A DNA stretch of 64,000 nt, taken from assembly GCF_029168945.1 (NCBI RefSeq), contig NC_083604.1:34715686-34779685 (forward strand), given 5' to 3'. The notes below the pieces were generated by a model that had not been told where the DNA came from, ran no database searches, and was given only the letters and a program-made list of their open reading frames with translations. The translations under genes were made by a program, and so were the position numbers. Source of the stretch: Cannabis sativa. Its lineage: Eukaryota; Streptophyta; Magnoliopsida; Rosales; Cannabaceae. This document shows, in pieces, positions 21,584 to 33,561 of the stretch (its first letter is position 1; each line of letters opens with the position of its first letter).

Positions 21584-23457
21584 TGTTGGAATTTATTTTA
21601 CCAGGATCTTAGATCTACTCACAAGTATGTTGTTTAACACCCCAAATATGAACTTTCTAAAACAATAAATAAACACATATAAAGTTAAGAAAACCTTACA
21701 TTGATGGCAGCAAAATAATGTCTCCTTCCTCTGAGATCTCTAATCCTTGTATCCTTTCTGTCGCAGAGTATTATCAAGATCTGAGCCCGAATGTCCTTCT
21801 CTTTGTGTGTGATCCTTCACAGTCTTCCAATCTATGATTGAGGAACCACTTGCTGTGTGTGGGCACTTACTCTATCACTAAGGTTCGAAATTTATGAAGA
21901 GGAAAAGAGAGAGAGTTGATTTCGGCTATAGAGAGAAAAGGGAAGGCTCAGTTTTTCTGAAGAAAATTTTCTGACAGAATACTTGAAAAACATGTGATTT
22001 GACTGAGCCATCACTTTCTATTTATAGGCAACTACTAGGTTTAGGTTAGGAATTATTTGGCATTAAAAAAATGAAAATATCAATTTGAAAAACCACTTTA
22101 AGTGGCCGGCCATGGTGTGTAATGGGCCCCACTTGGTTTTTGCAGTTTTCACAAATTTTATTTCTATTTTCTCAAAAACGCCAATTTTCCAATTCTAACA
22201 ATTTAAATGCCAAAACTAATTATTTAATAACTAAAATAGATTATTAAATCATATTTTCATTTAATTTAATTATTAATTAGACATATAAAGTCTATTAATA
22301 AATAAATAAACCTAGAATCTCTTTTCTTTACAATTTCGCCCCTACTTAGTGAAAATTCACAAATCAGACATAGTCTAACTTTAGAATTATAATTGATTAA
22401 TCACAAATCAATTATTGAGTCTTACAAGCAGTATAGTCTCAACTAGAATGGGGACCATGGATCTATATGCTGAGCTTCCAATAAGTGAATTGAATTTACT
22501 GAGTAAATTCCTACTTATTAATTCTTCGTTGAATCCACTCTTAGAACTTAGAATTGCACTCTTAGACTTATATAGAGCATATTATATGTTCCACGATATA
22601 GATATGCTATCTCATTTAACCATTGTTATAATCTTATTGTGATCAAAGATCCTCTATATAGATGATTTACATCGAGATGGGATAATTTTACCGTTCTCAC
22701 CCCTCAATGTATTTTGCCCCTTAAAACACTTAGCTACCTGTAAATGATATTTAGTGATCTAAGAATTAGTCACTTAAACAAGAGCTCATCCATTTACTTC
22801 TATTTAGCTAAGCTCGAAGGGAATCATCACTTAACTTCTATACACCAGTAGAAGCTATAGCTTCCATATTTATGTTCAGCACTCCCACTCAATCATACTA
22901 TCATGTTCCCAAAATATACGTATCACCCTGACCCAAAAGTAGGCTTAACTAAAAGTCAAAGAACATGAATAGTACTCCTGAGTTGAGCCTAAGCATATCA
23001 GGATTTAGATTCTTTTAATCTTAAGATCAACTACTGATATTGACTTGGAAAGATATGACGGTAAGTTTATAATATCTTAACTAAGTTGCAATATCGGTCC
23101 AGTCCAATGTATACTCCATACATTCGAAACTAGTATACTTTACTAATGTCCTAGAAAGAACATAACACTTACTCCAAGTGTAAGTACACACATCGCTGAT
23201 TATCACATTAGTGTAAATCCAAAACACTGATGAAACAGGGACTTAGTCTTGTGATTCATATGATCACAATCACATTCCACTGTGTTGACGATACTGTAAT
23301 TGTGAATAAACATATAATCTGGACTTAAATGATTTTGTGTGTAAACATACCAAACCATTAGCATGTAAATTTCATGCAAACATAAATCACTTCAAATTTC
23401 TTATATTGACAACTAATCAGATTGTAAAGAGTTTTATTTAGGGCATAAAACCCAACA
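21584..23457 (-). mobile_element. Solo copia LTR inserted in Copia-A (1874 bp)
   Basis: On the plus strand it starts tgttggaattt and ends cccaaca, so it lies in reverse. It is flanked by aatagt on both sides (21578-21583 and 23458-23463). Removing it rejoins the Copia-A stop codon to the polypurine tract. It is closer to the solo LTR at 55240 than to the one at 895. The extra base of the duplication may mean the LTR has one more terminal base. Confidence 0.92.
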
Positions 23458-23467
23458 AATAGTTTTA

Positions 23468-23487
23468 TGTTAGTGCAAGTGGGATTT
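23468..23487 (+). promoter_or_regulatory. Polypurine tract of Copia-A
   Basis: gtgcaagtgggattt matches the tract of Copia-B (gtgcaagtgggagtt) and directly precedes LTR sequence. Confidence 0.65.
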
Positions 23488-24375
23488 TTTTGGGCTTTGT
23501 GCCCTAAATAAAACTCTATTTTAATGTAATCTTTTCTATTAAATTATCAATAGAGAAACAAATTTAATTTCATTACTTGTTTAATGTGTTATTATGTTCA
23601 AGTGATCATTTATTCATTTATTTGATTTATAAATTCATCCAAATCCTTATCACTCTGATATTCTTGTTTATTGTATTGTCAACACAGTGGAAAGTAATCA
23701 AGATTCTATGATGAAATGTATTCCTAGATTTATCAGTACACAGGGTTTAACTGATATGATAATCTATAACAAAATTTACTTGCACCTTGGATAAGTGTTA
23801 TGTCCTTTACAGGGCATTGGTTAAAAAAAGCTTGGGTTGGATGTATGGAGTATGCATCGGAAGGGACCGATATTGAAATTGGATTAGATATGATAAACTT
23901 ACCCTAATATCTATTCAATTCAATATCACCTAGTTGATCCTAGATCAAACGATCTCAATCTTGGGATGGTTAGGTTTTAGTTCAGTTGCATTATTTGTGT
24001 TCTTTAACCTATTAGTTAAAGTCGACAAAATGGTTCTTCCTGTGACGTATAGGTTTAGAACAGGGTAGTTCAATTAAATTGGAGCGCTAATCATAGATAC
24101 AGAATCTATAGCTTCTATTCAAACATAGAAGTGAAACGATGATTTCCTTCGAGCTTTGCTAAATACAGATAAATGATAGAGCGCTCATTTTAGTGATTAT
24201 ATTAGTTCAATGAAATATCATTCTAGGTGGCTAAGTGTTTTATAGATGAAATACATTGAAAGGGTGTAACGGTAGTTTTGTCCCTATGCAATGTAAATCA
24301 TATATAGAGGATCACTGATTATTAGGATTATAATAATACATAATTCATAGCGTATCTATATCGTGGAATATATAG
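23488..24375 (+). repeat. 5' half of the Copia-A 3' LTR
   Basis: It begins about gggctttgtgccctaaataa, aligns with the first 890 bp of the family LTR and stops at tatag, where Copia-B starts. The other half is not found beyond Copia-B. Confidence 0.8.
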
Positions 24376-26261
24376 TGTTGGAATTATTTTACCAGGATCT
24401 TAGATCTACTCACAAGTATGTTTATTAACATCCTAAATAAGAACTTTCTAAAACGATGAAATTAAACACATATAAAGTTAAGAAACCTTACATTGGGTGC
24501 AGCGGAATTAAATGACTCCTTCCGTTTAGATCTCTAACCCTTGTATCCTTTCTGTAGCAGAGTATTATCAAGATCTGAACCTGGATCTCTTTCTTTGAAT
24601 CCTTGATGCTGAAACTCCTTTGCTGATGATCTTTCTTCACGATCTTCCTCACTATGATTGAGGTATTGCTTGCTGTGTGTGGGCACTACTCTAATCACTA
24701 AGGTAATTTCGAAATATGAAGGAAGAAGAGAGAGAGAGAGTGGCGGCCAAGGTAGAGAGAGAAAGGCTCAGGTTTCCTGATTCAGAAGTGTAAATTTCCT
24801 GAAGCCTTCACTATCTATTTATAGCATTCAGCTAGGGTTAGATTTGAATTATTTGGCATTAAAATAATGAAAATATCAGCTTAAAAAGCCTACAAAAGTG
24901 GCCGGCCATGGCTTGGTGGATTTGGGCCTTACTTTTTGCAATTTTGTAATTTTGACACTTTTGTATCTGATTTTCTCAAAAATGCCAATTTTCTAATTCA
25001 ACCATTTAAATGCCAATTCTAACTATTTAATAACTATAAATAATTATTAAATAATATTTTCATTTATCATATTTATTAATTGAACCATACAAAGTATCAT
25101 AATTAACAAATATGCCCCTATTAACTCTTTCTTTACAATTTCGCCCTTACTTAGTGAAAATTTCACAAATAGACATAGTCTAATTTGTGAATTATAATTG
25201 ATTAATCAAAACCAATTACATGAGTCTTACAAGTAATATTATCTCAACTAGTGGGGGACCATGGGTCTATATAACCGAGCTTCCAATAAGCAGATCAAGA
25301 ATTTATAACCTAAATTCACTGACTTATTAATTCTTCGTTGAATCCACGCATAGAACTTAGAATTGCACTCTCAGTATATAGAATGCTCTATATGTTCCAC
25401 CATATACACGCATCATTAGTTATCCATTGTTATAATCCTTATGGGATCAATGATCCTCTATATGAATGATCTACACTATAAAGGGATTAGATTACCGTAA
25501 CACCCTACTATGTATTTTATCCTTAAAACACTTGACCTCGTATAAATGATATTTCAGCTTATGTGAAATGAGTACTCCACCATTATGTTTGTTTGGTCAA
25601 GCTCGAAGGAGATCATCCTTTCCTTACTATTCGCCAAACAGAAGCTATAGATTCCATGTTTATGCTAGCGCTCCCACTCAATTGCACTACCGTGTTCCCA
25701 AAATGTACGTATCACCCTGACCAAAAAGTAGGCTTAACTAACAAATCAAAGAACACGAATAGCCTTTCAAGATTGAGCCTAATCATAATATGATTAAGAA
25801 CATTTGATCTAGGATCAACTTGGCGATATTGACTTCAATAGATTTTATGGTAAGTTTAATTAAATCTAAGTCAAAGTTCAATATCGGTCCCTTCCGATGC
25901 GTACTCCATGCATCCAACCTGAGCTTTACTTTAACCAATGTTCTGGAAAGAACATAGCATTTCTCCAAATGCAAGTAAACTCTTGTTGTAGATTCTCATA
26001 TCAGTAAAACCCTGTGTCTGATAAATCTAGGAAACTTTATTCACATAGTCATGTTTACTTTCCAATGTGATGACAGCACAATAAACATGATCAAGTATGT
26101 GTAAAGGGTTTAAGATGAATTTATAAATCAAATAGGCAAGCAATCGATTAAGTGAACCAAAACATACACAAATGAATGAAAAATACTTCTGTTTCGTTAT
26201 TGATGTTGAATAAAATAGATTACATTGAAATGGAGTTTTATTTAGGGCATAAAACCTAACA
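24376..26261 (-). repeat. 3' LTR of Copia-B (1886 bp)
   Basis: On plus it runs from tgttggaattatt to aaacctaaca. A polypurine tract adjoins its right end, so it is the 3' LTR of a minus-strand element. An open frame antisense to the LTR (25593-25793) matches those in the LTRs at 895 and 48201. Confidence 0.92.
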
Positions 26262-26278
26262 AACTCCCACTTGCACTA
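26262..26278 (-). promoter_or_regulatory. Polypurine tract of Copia-B
   Basis: On the minus strand gtgcaagtgggagtt abuts the LTR start. The same motif precedes the LTRs of Copia-A and, changed, Copia-C. Confidence 0.7.
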
Positions 26279-26290
26279 ATATAAAACTAA

Positions 26291-27737
26291 TTAGTACATA
26301 TCAATTAATCCTAAATTCTGACGGTGCTTTTCAAAGGCTGTCACGGCCAGGACTTTGGTAAATGGATCAGCTAGGTTGTCCTGTGTGTCAACTTTCTCAA
26401 CTAGTACATCCCCTCTTGCCACGTATTCTCTGATAATGTGATACTTCCTTTCAATGTGTTTGCTTCTCTTGTGGCTTCGAGGTTCTTTACTGTTTGCTAT
26501 TGCTCCATTGTTATCACAAAGTAAGACAAGAGGCTTTTCCATTCCAGGAACAACACCTATACTGGTGAAGAACTTTCTCAACCAGACAAGTTCTTTAGCA
26601 GCTTCGGCTGCTGCTATGTATTCAGCTTCCATAGTTGAGTCCGATATCGCGGTTTGTTTAGCAGTTCTCCAAACCACTGCTCCACCCCCAAGAGTAAACA
26701 CCATCCCAGATGTAGATTTCTTGTCTTCAAGACTTGCTTGGAAATCTGAATCAGTGTAGCCTATGGGATTTAAAGCGCCACCCTTGTAGACTAACACAAG
26801 ATTCCTTGTACTCTTCATGTATTTTAGAATATACTTAACTGCATTCCAATTTTCATGTCACGGATTAGACTGATACCTGCTCACAATTCCAACTGCATAG
26901 CAGATGTCAGGTCTAGTGCATAGCATTGCATACATTAGACTTCCAACTGCAGAGGCATAGGGAATTTTCGCCATGTCCTCTATCTCTTGAGGATCAGTCG
27001 GAGACTGTTCCTTAGATAGACGAATACCATATCTAGAAGGCATGTTTGCCCCATTGGTGTTGTTCATGGAGAATCTCTCTAAGACTTTGTCTATGTAGGT
27101 TGTTTGAGAGAGAGCAAGAGATATGTTCTTCCGATTTCTAATAATCTGAATACCAAGAACATAGGCTGCTTCACCCAAATCTTTCATATCGAATTGAGTG
27201 TTAAGCCATTCCTTGATATGAGTCATTTTCTTGACATTGTTTCCAATAATTAAAATGTCATCAACATAAGGACCAGGAATACTACTATTTGGTCTTCCTT
27301 GAGTTGGTAAACACAAGGTTCATCTTCATTCTGAAGAAAGCCGTAGGTCTTGATGATTTCATCAAACCTTTTGTTCCATGAGCGAGAAGCTTGCTTAAGT
27401 TAATAGATAGACCTGTTTAATTTGCAAACTTTCTTTTCCTGCCCAGGAAGAACATAACCTTCTGGTTGCTCCATATAGATGGTTTCTTCAAGTACCCCAT
27501 TAAGGAAGGCAGTCTTGACATCCATTTGCCAGATTTCATAATCGAAAGCAGCAGCTATGGAGAGAAGAATTCGGATGGATTTGAGCATGGCAACAGGACT
27601 AAAAGTTTCCTCATAGTCCACGCCTTCTCTTTGGGTGTAACCCTTGGCTACAAGTCTAGCTTTAAAAGTTTCGACTTCGCCTCCAGCTCCTCTTTTCTTC
27701 TTGTAAACCCACTTGCATCCTATCGGATGATAGTGGT
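26291..27737 (-). pseudogene. Copia-B reverse transcriptase and RNase H
   Basis: Reading leftward: [31 protein letters not shown] with the first catalytic Asp, [10 protein letters not shown], then a stop (27402-27400). A frameshift lies near 27310, followed by YVDDILIIGN with both catalytic Asp residues and YASAVGSLMYAMLCTRPDI, then a TGA at 26858-26860. RNase H has GYTDSDFQA, STMEAEY and LLCDNNGA and ends FEKHRQNLGLIDMY at 26291. The active-site residues remain, but the frame is broken three times. The upstream coding part lies across Tekay-1 at 36299 and beyond. Confidence 0.9.
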
Positions 27738-30014
27738 TGTAAAGCCCGCTTAGTTAATTTGGAAATTAGCAGTTGTTTATGATTAATTATGAAATTATTT
27801 ATAGCTATTTAAATAATTTATTATACTGTTATTTATGTTATTCAGTAGCTTGCATATTTTGCATTTCCGGTGTCCGGTATTTTGGAACTCGGCGTTTGGC
27901 TCAGTAGAAATCACAACTTAGTTTGTTAGCAGTTTGGGGACGGGTTTTAGACATTGGGAATGTCGGGAATGGCCGGGAATTTAGAATGTCCCAAAAATAC
28001 CCCTTAAGTGATTTTTTATGTGATTTTAGCATGGAGGGGCAAAATGGTCTTTTTGCCCCAATGACTTTTTGTCTTTTGTGATTTTATTAAATTGAAAAAT
28101 AAATGTTATTTTATTTATTTATTGGCTGAAATGTAAGTTGATATGTGGCTTTATGTGTATTCCTTCATTTTTACAAAAAAATCACTAAGTAAAGAAAAGA
28201 AAGAAAATTTCAAAAACACTCTCTTTTTCTCTCTATTTTCGGCTGTGCATGGGGGTTCTTGGAGCTGGATTTTTGTGGTGATTCAAGCTTGGTTTGCAAA
28301 ACTCTAGTGAATTCTTGATTGTGGTAGGTGTCCTCTAGCTTTCTTCTCTTATTTTCTTAGGAAAAGTTTGATTAATTGATGATGCATGCATGAGTTTGGT
28401 TGTTGTTGCTGCTGTATTTTGTGATTATTTTCTGAGGTTAAAAGCATGATTTTTAGTTGGTAATTAAGCTATTTGTGAAGTATGATTCCTAGGTTGAGCA
28501 TGCTAGAGTTTTATTATGCAAAAGTTTGGTTTTCAACATGAAAATTGTGTAATCTGTTTCTGTGATGTTGCTGTTGTTTTTAATAGTTTTCAGAGATGAT
28601 TTTATGCTAGTTTAAGTTGAATTAAGCTAGTGGAATGCATGATTAGGTTGTTTTGCTCAAGTTTGAGTTTAGAACTCAAAGCTTGAGCTCCAATGGCATT
28701 TTTCGTGTTTGAGGTTTCTGGGTTGTTTTGATGCCTTGGATATGTTCTAGGGAAGGTTTAGAACAGGTCTGGAAAGTTTGAGGTGATTTGGGGTTGATTT
28801 GGTCGAGTTATGAAAATTTGGGTTTTGCTGCGAGGAACCTAGATTCGGTTGTGCATCCCATTTCGGATGAGGGTTCGAATTTTCGAGCCGGGACATGGGT
28901 CTACCTAGGTTGGGGAAAATTCGGGGACCACTAGTTTTCCTCGTTTTTATGTTTTTAGGGGTATTTCCATGCTTTTTATCGATAGGGAAACTTTTAGTTC
29001 CTAGTTTTAGTCCGGGAAGTGATTTAGCGTGTCACTTATAGCGTTGTGATTTTTATGGTTTAGGAGCGTAATCCGCTCGCTAGTCAGTGTCGGAGTTGGC
29101 CAAGACACCGAAATCGGAATCCGGGTAAGATTAGTATAACGGTATGCATATGTAGATTACATGTTTAGCGAGCATGTAGGAAAGCCTGTTAGATTACGGT
29201 AGTTGTATGTTGGCTTCGAACCATCCAACACCCGTCACGTCGGTACGAGTACAGTATGACCGTCAAAGGCGGAGTATGGCCAGGTTTGACCGATCAGCCG
29301 ACACTTGGTTGGTGGTTCCGTGCTATTGACGTATCCCGTCGGTACGATTTGGAGTATGACCCAATGACCGAGTATGGCCAGGTTCGGCCGATCAGGGAGG
29401 ATATAGTAACACGTCGGTACGAGCTGGAGTATGACCAACAGCGGAGTATGACCGGTTCGGCCGATCGGGTTGTTACGTGTCAATAGTACGTCACATGAAC
29501 GTTCGAACTCGGTACCATGTTGGACATGGCAAAAGTAGCTCGGTACCATGTTGGACATGGCGATGGCGGGACTCGATATCGTGTTGGACACGGCGAGTTA
29601 GAATTATGTATGAGTATTATTATGCTTTTCTTACCGAGTCCGTGACTCACGGTTTACGTTTATGTGTAGGTAAAGGCAAGGCTATAGCCGATGGATAGTG
29701 AGCGAGCTTATGAGATTGTACATGTCGAGGCGGTTAGGCACGGAGCGTACGATCCTCGGGACGGCAAAGAAGGCTGAATTTTAGTAAGCGGTCGTTAGAC
29801 GACTTTTATTTTTATGTAACGATTAAACGATTGAAACTTTTTGTAAATGATTTTATAATCGGGATCCGAGTCTTTTGTAATATGGTTTATAAGTTTAATT
29901 AAAAAGCAAAATTTTAATTAATCACGTTTTTCCATAAACCTCGTTGATTAGCAACGAGCCGCACAAAGACGTTTAAAAATCACGTAATACGCCTAAGGTA
30001 GTTAGGGTGTTACA
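27738..30014 (+). repeat. 5' LTR of Tekay-1 (2277 bp)
   Basis: It starts tgtaaagcccgc and ends agggtgttaca. It carries about 915 bp (roughly 28125-29037) absent from the 3' LTR, whose breakpoints share a short ttat word. The downstream half has internal repeats, listed separately. Confidence 0.92.
29240..29590. repeat. Internal repeats in the Tekay-1 5' LTR
   Basis: Two repeat types occur. gagtatgaccg / gagtatggccagg recurs five or six times with cggtacgag between 29240 and 29470. ctcggtaccatgttggacat recurs three times between 29508 and 29595. Both recur in the 3' LTR (35550-35880). Confidence 0.75.
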
Positions 30015-30015
30015 A

Positions 30016-30029
30016 TTTGGTATCGAGCG
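30016..30029 (+). promoter_or_regulatory. Primer-binding site of Tekay-1
   Basis: tttggtatcgagc follows the 5' LTR. It is one base short of the initiator tRNA-Met complement tggtatcagagc. Confidence 0.75.
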
Positions 30030-30259
30030 TGTTGTCTTAGAAGATCGTCACGACATGTACAATCATCATCGCCAGCGATTAGCTCGGTTCACGGTTCGGT
30101 AAGCCTTTATTGCTTTAGTAGTTTATTTTATTCGGTTATGAAAAAGAAAAGCACATTTAGGAAGCATGTTAGTAGCTTTGATAGTAGAATAGGCGCATGT
30201 TTCGTTTCTAATTTCCAAATTAAGCGGCATTAGTAAGCTCGCCTTGAATACGACACGAT

Positions 30260-31490
30260 ATGCCAACTCTTGGTTTCGCGGGCGGTTCTAATCGAGATGG
30301 ACGCCGGGCGAACTACCGGGAGTCGGGGCAACTCCGTAGGGTCGAATCAAGGACGGGGAGCTCGGTTCCCCCCACGCTGGGGGCCGTGGTAGAGGTCCCC
30401 GAGGCGGGGCTCGTGGCCGGGGTGATGAGAACCGCCACGAGCTGCCCCGAGCTCCCCGGCCCGATCGGGGAGCCCGGGTGGGAGTTACGGTTTGCGGAGA
30501 TGCAAGCCCGGATCGAAGAACAAGACCTCGAGATTCGGAGGTTGAGACGGCGGGGTGCTCCTCAGCCTCTGTGCCACTTCCGGTGGCACACGCTCTGCCC
30601 GGTGCCGAGATAGTGGTGGCGGCCCATAGATTGGAACCATTGTATGAGCGGTTCCGAGGAAGCAAGCACCTCCAATTTTCCCTGGGAGGTCGGACGTGAT
30701 GAAAGCCGAGCAAAGGGGCGACGGTGATCACCGAGATGCGAATTTTATGGGTGTCACCGGTAACGACGAGTGGTGTGCGCCACATTTCGGTTCCGGGAGG
30801 ACGCTGCGGGTATGGTGGGACATGGTGTCTCGGATCCATGACGTCACCACCATGACACAGGAAAGGTTCCGGGAACTCTTTAATGCGAAATACTACAATG
30901 AGGCGGTCGGAAGCGCCAAGAGGAAGAGTTCGTTCACGACGGCGGGAGAACATGAGCGTCACGGAGTATACTACTCGGTTTGATCGGTTGGCGAGGTTAG
31001 CCTCGGGAATTGTGCGTGATTTCGGCAAGAAGGAGAAGTATCTAGACGGGTTGAATCCCAAGATCGTGCATGATCCGATGATTACCACAAACGACGGCAC
31101 CACCGCATGCTCGGATGGTGGAGAAGGCCTTGCGAGTAAGGGCGCGATGGGGTGCATGTCGGAATCGGCCGAGTACTCCGGTTAGTGAGCGGGGCTCCTA
31201 CCTCTCCGCATCGGGCTATAGCGGGGAGTAGTGGTTCGGCCATTGATCGGAGGAAGAGGGCACCCATCGCTCGTGGCTCGAGTCGAATAAGAGGTTCCGG
31301 GGGAACCCGAACGGAGGAGTCGTCCTAGTGGTGCGAGACCCGATTCTCCTATCCCGAGTGCCCTAGGCCTGCAAGAGGCACCATCGGGGTGAGTGCAAAG
31401 GTCGGGGATGCTTCCATTGTGGCATGCCCGGACACTTCAGAGTAATGTCCCCGGCTCGGACTCGGAGGCACCGCGAGCTCCGGCGATACC
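30260..31490 (+). pseudogene. Tekay-1 gag
   Basis: Capsid-region signals appear in shifting frames: an ATG at 30260, acidic and proline-rich low-complexity sequence to 30600, then VTEYTTRFDRLARLASGIV (30960-31015) and EKYLDGLNPKIVHD (31030-31080), typical of chromovirus gag. The zinc knuckle near 31408-31440 reads [13 protein letters not shown], with three of four ligands but Met for the last Cys. Frames change at least four times, so no full product is possible. Similarity to the clade, rather than a continuous frame, supports the call. Confidence 0.75.
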
Positions 31491-32873
31491 CCCTCGGCCC
31501 GGGGTGTTCGCTATCACGCAGGCTGATGCAGATGCCAGCCCATCAGTAGTCAAAGGTCAGCTTTCTATTAACAACTCGCTATATTCAGTGCTGTTTGACT
31601 CTGGGGCTACACATTCTTATGTGGCAGCCAGAGTCTTTAGTAAATTGGGTAGACCCTTTGATAGATATGAATCAGGGTTTGGAACCCTGTTACCTGGCGG
31701 AGAATTGGTTATCTCCGATAGGTGGATTAGATACATGCCGACTGGGATAGATGGTAGAGAGTTAAGCGCTGATCTGATAGAGATGAGTTTAGTCGAATTC
31801 GATATTATTTTAGGAATGGATTTCCTATCTAAATATTCGGCGAGCATTGATTGTAAAAGGAAGATGGTGGTCTTCCAACCGAAAAGTGAAGAACCGTTTG
31901 TATTTGTGGCTTCAGTTCAGGGATCTCGGATCCCGGTGATCTCGGCTATGTCAGCGAGAGAATTGTTGCACGGCGGGTGCTTAGGGTTTCTGGCCGTGTT
32001 GGTGGACACCACTCGGCCAGACACCATTCGGCCAGAGGACATCAGAGTGGTTCGGGAATTTTTGGACGTTTTTCCCGAAGAACTTCCAGGGTTACCACCT
32101 CAGCGGGAGATTGATTTCGTGATTGACTTGGCACCAGGGGTGGAACCGGTTTCCAAAGCCCCATATAGAATGGCTCCAGGTGAACTTAAGGAATTAAAGA
32201 TTCAGCTCCAAGGGTTGCTTGACATAGGGTTCATTCGGCCCAGTGTGTCACCCTGGGGAGCCCCGGTTTTGTTCGTCAAGAAGAAGGATGGATCTATGAG
32301 GATGTGCATCGACTACAGGGAGTTGAACAAGGCCGACGGTGAAGAATAAATACCCATTACCTAGGATCGATGACTTGTTCGATCGGCTTCGAGGAAGACA
32401 AGTCTTTTCTAAGATTGATCTCCATTCGGGTTATCATCGGTTGAGAATCAGAGGAGGACATTCGAAGACGGCTTTCCGCACTTAGGTATGGACATTACGA
32501 GTTTCTGGTTATGTCATTCGGACTAACCAATGCTCCTGCAGCATTCATGGACCTGATGAATAGAGTATTCAAGGATTTCCTCGATATCTGTGTGATTGTG
32601 TTTATCGACGACATCCTCGTGTACTCTCAATCAGAAGAGGAGCATGAGTTACATCTTCAAATGGTACTGCAACGACTTCGAGAACATAAGCTTTACGCCA
32701 AGTTCAAGAAATGTGAGTTCTGGTTGTCTCAGGTGTCCTTCCTAGGGCACATTGTGAGTAAAGATGGGATCAAGGTGGATCCCGGGAAGATTGAATCCGT
32801 CAGGGATTGGCCGAGACCGAAGACAGTGACAGAGATCAGAAGCTTCTTGGGTTTAATTTGGGTACTACCGTAG
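31393..32873 (+). pseudogene. Tekay-1 protease and reverse transcriptase
   Basis: The protease active site is [10 protein letters not shown] (Asp codon 31597-31599), followed by [11 protein letters not shown]. The reverse transcriptase starts with [17 protein letters not shown] and [13 protein letters not shown] and reaches [19 protein letters not shown] before a frameshift ends the frame at 32349. A short out-of-frame part (32350-32510) holds the segment with the first catalytic Asp. The frame then resumes with [17 protein letters not shown] and FIDDILVYS, with catalytic Asp codons 32607-32612, and ends with [15 protein letters not shown] and a further frameshift near 32865. Confidence 0.88.
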
Positions 32874-32874
32874 G

Positions 32875-33549
32875 TTCGTGGAGGGGTTCTCCAAAATTTC
32901 AATGCCCCTAACCGAGCTTACAAAGAAGAATCAGCGGTTTATCTGGTAAGATAAATGTGAAGCTAGCTTTCAGGAGCTGAAACAGAGATTGATTACTGCT
33001 CCGGTACTAGCTTTGCCTTCGGACAAGGAGAAGTTCATAGTCTACTGTGACGCATCCAAACAGGGTTTGGGGTGTGTATTGATGCAAGCCGATCGGGTCA
33101 TCGTTTATGCCTCCCGTCAGTTAAAGGATTATGAACAGCGACACCCGACTCATGATCTAGAATTGGCCGCAGTGGTTTTTGCACTGAAGATATGGCGGCA
33201 TTACCTTTATGGGGAGAAGTGTGAGATCTATACCGACCATAAAAGTCTCAAGTATTTCTTTACTCAGAAAGATTTGAACATGAGACAAAGGCGTTGGTTG
33301 GAATTAGTGAAGGATTACGATTGCGAGATCCTCTATCATCCCGGAAAAGCCAATGTAGTGGCTGATGCCCTGAGCAGAAAGGGTCCCGGGCAAGTAGCTA
33401 GTATGATTCAGATCTCGCCTCAGCTAGCAGAGGATATGGTTAGATCCAGCATTGAGTTTGTGGTAGGTCAGCTTCACAACTTAACGCTGCAATATCGATA
33501 CGGTGGAAAGAATAAAAGTCGCTCGGATAGCCACGAGATCCGGAGTTAG
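32875..33549 (+). pseudogene. Tekay-1 RNase H
   Basis: This is the RNase H that removes RNA from the hybrid. [15 protein letters not shown] carries the first Asp (33049-33051). [26 protein letters not shown] and VADALSRK supply the other acidic residues. A stop just before (33-kb edge, 32949) and frame loss after 33480 break it from its neighbours. Confidence 0.85.
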
Positions 33550-33561
33550 TGAAAATCCGAG

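Larger units (their letters stand above)
18273..24375 (+). mobile_element. Copia-A: internally deleted Ty1/copia element
   Basis: The order is a truncated 5' LTR (18273-19234), primer-binding site, leader, reverse transcriptase plus RNase H (19984-21579), a solo LTR inserted from 21584, polypurine tract and a partial 3' LTR (23488-24375). Gag, protease and nearly all integrase are missing, because the coding frame starts in the integrase-RT linker. Its 3' LTR is cut by Copia-B. It is the same family as Copia-B but the opposite strand. Confidence 0.85.

Noticed and set aside
30288..31157. 289-codon minus-strand frame in the Tekay-1 gag region
   Set aside because: GC-rich sequence leaves the opposite strand open. 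No domain, while gag motifs are seen on plus.
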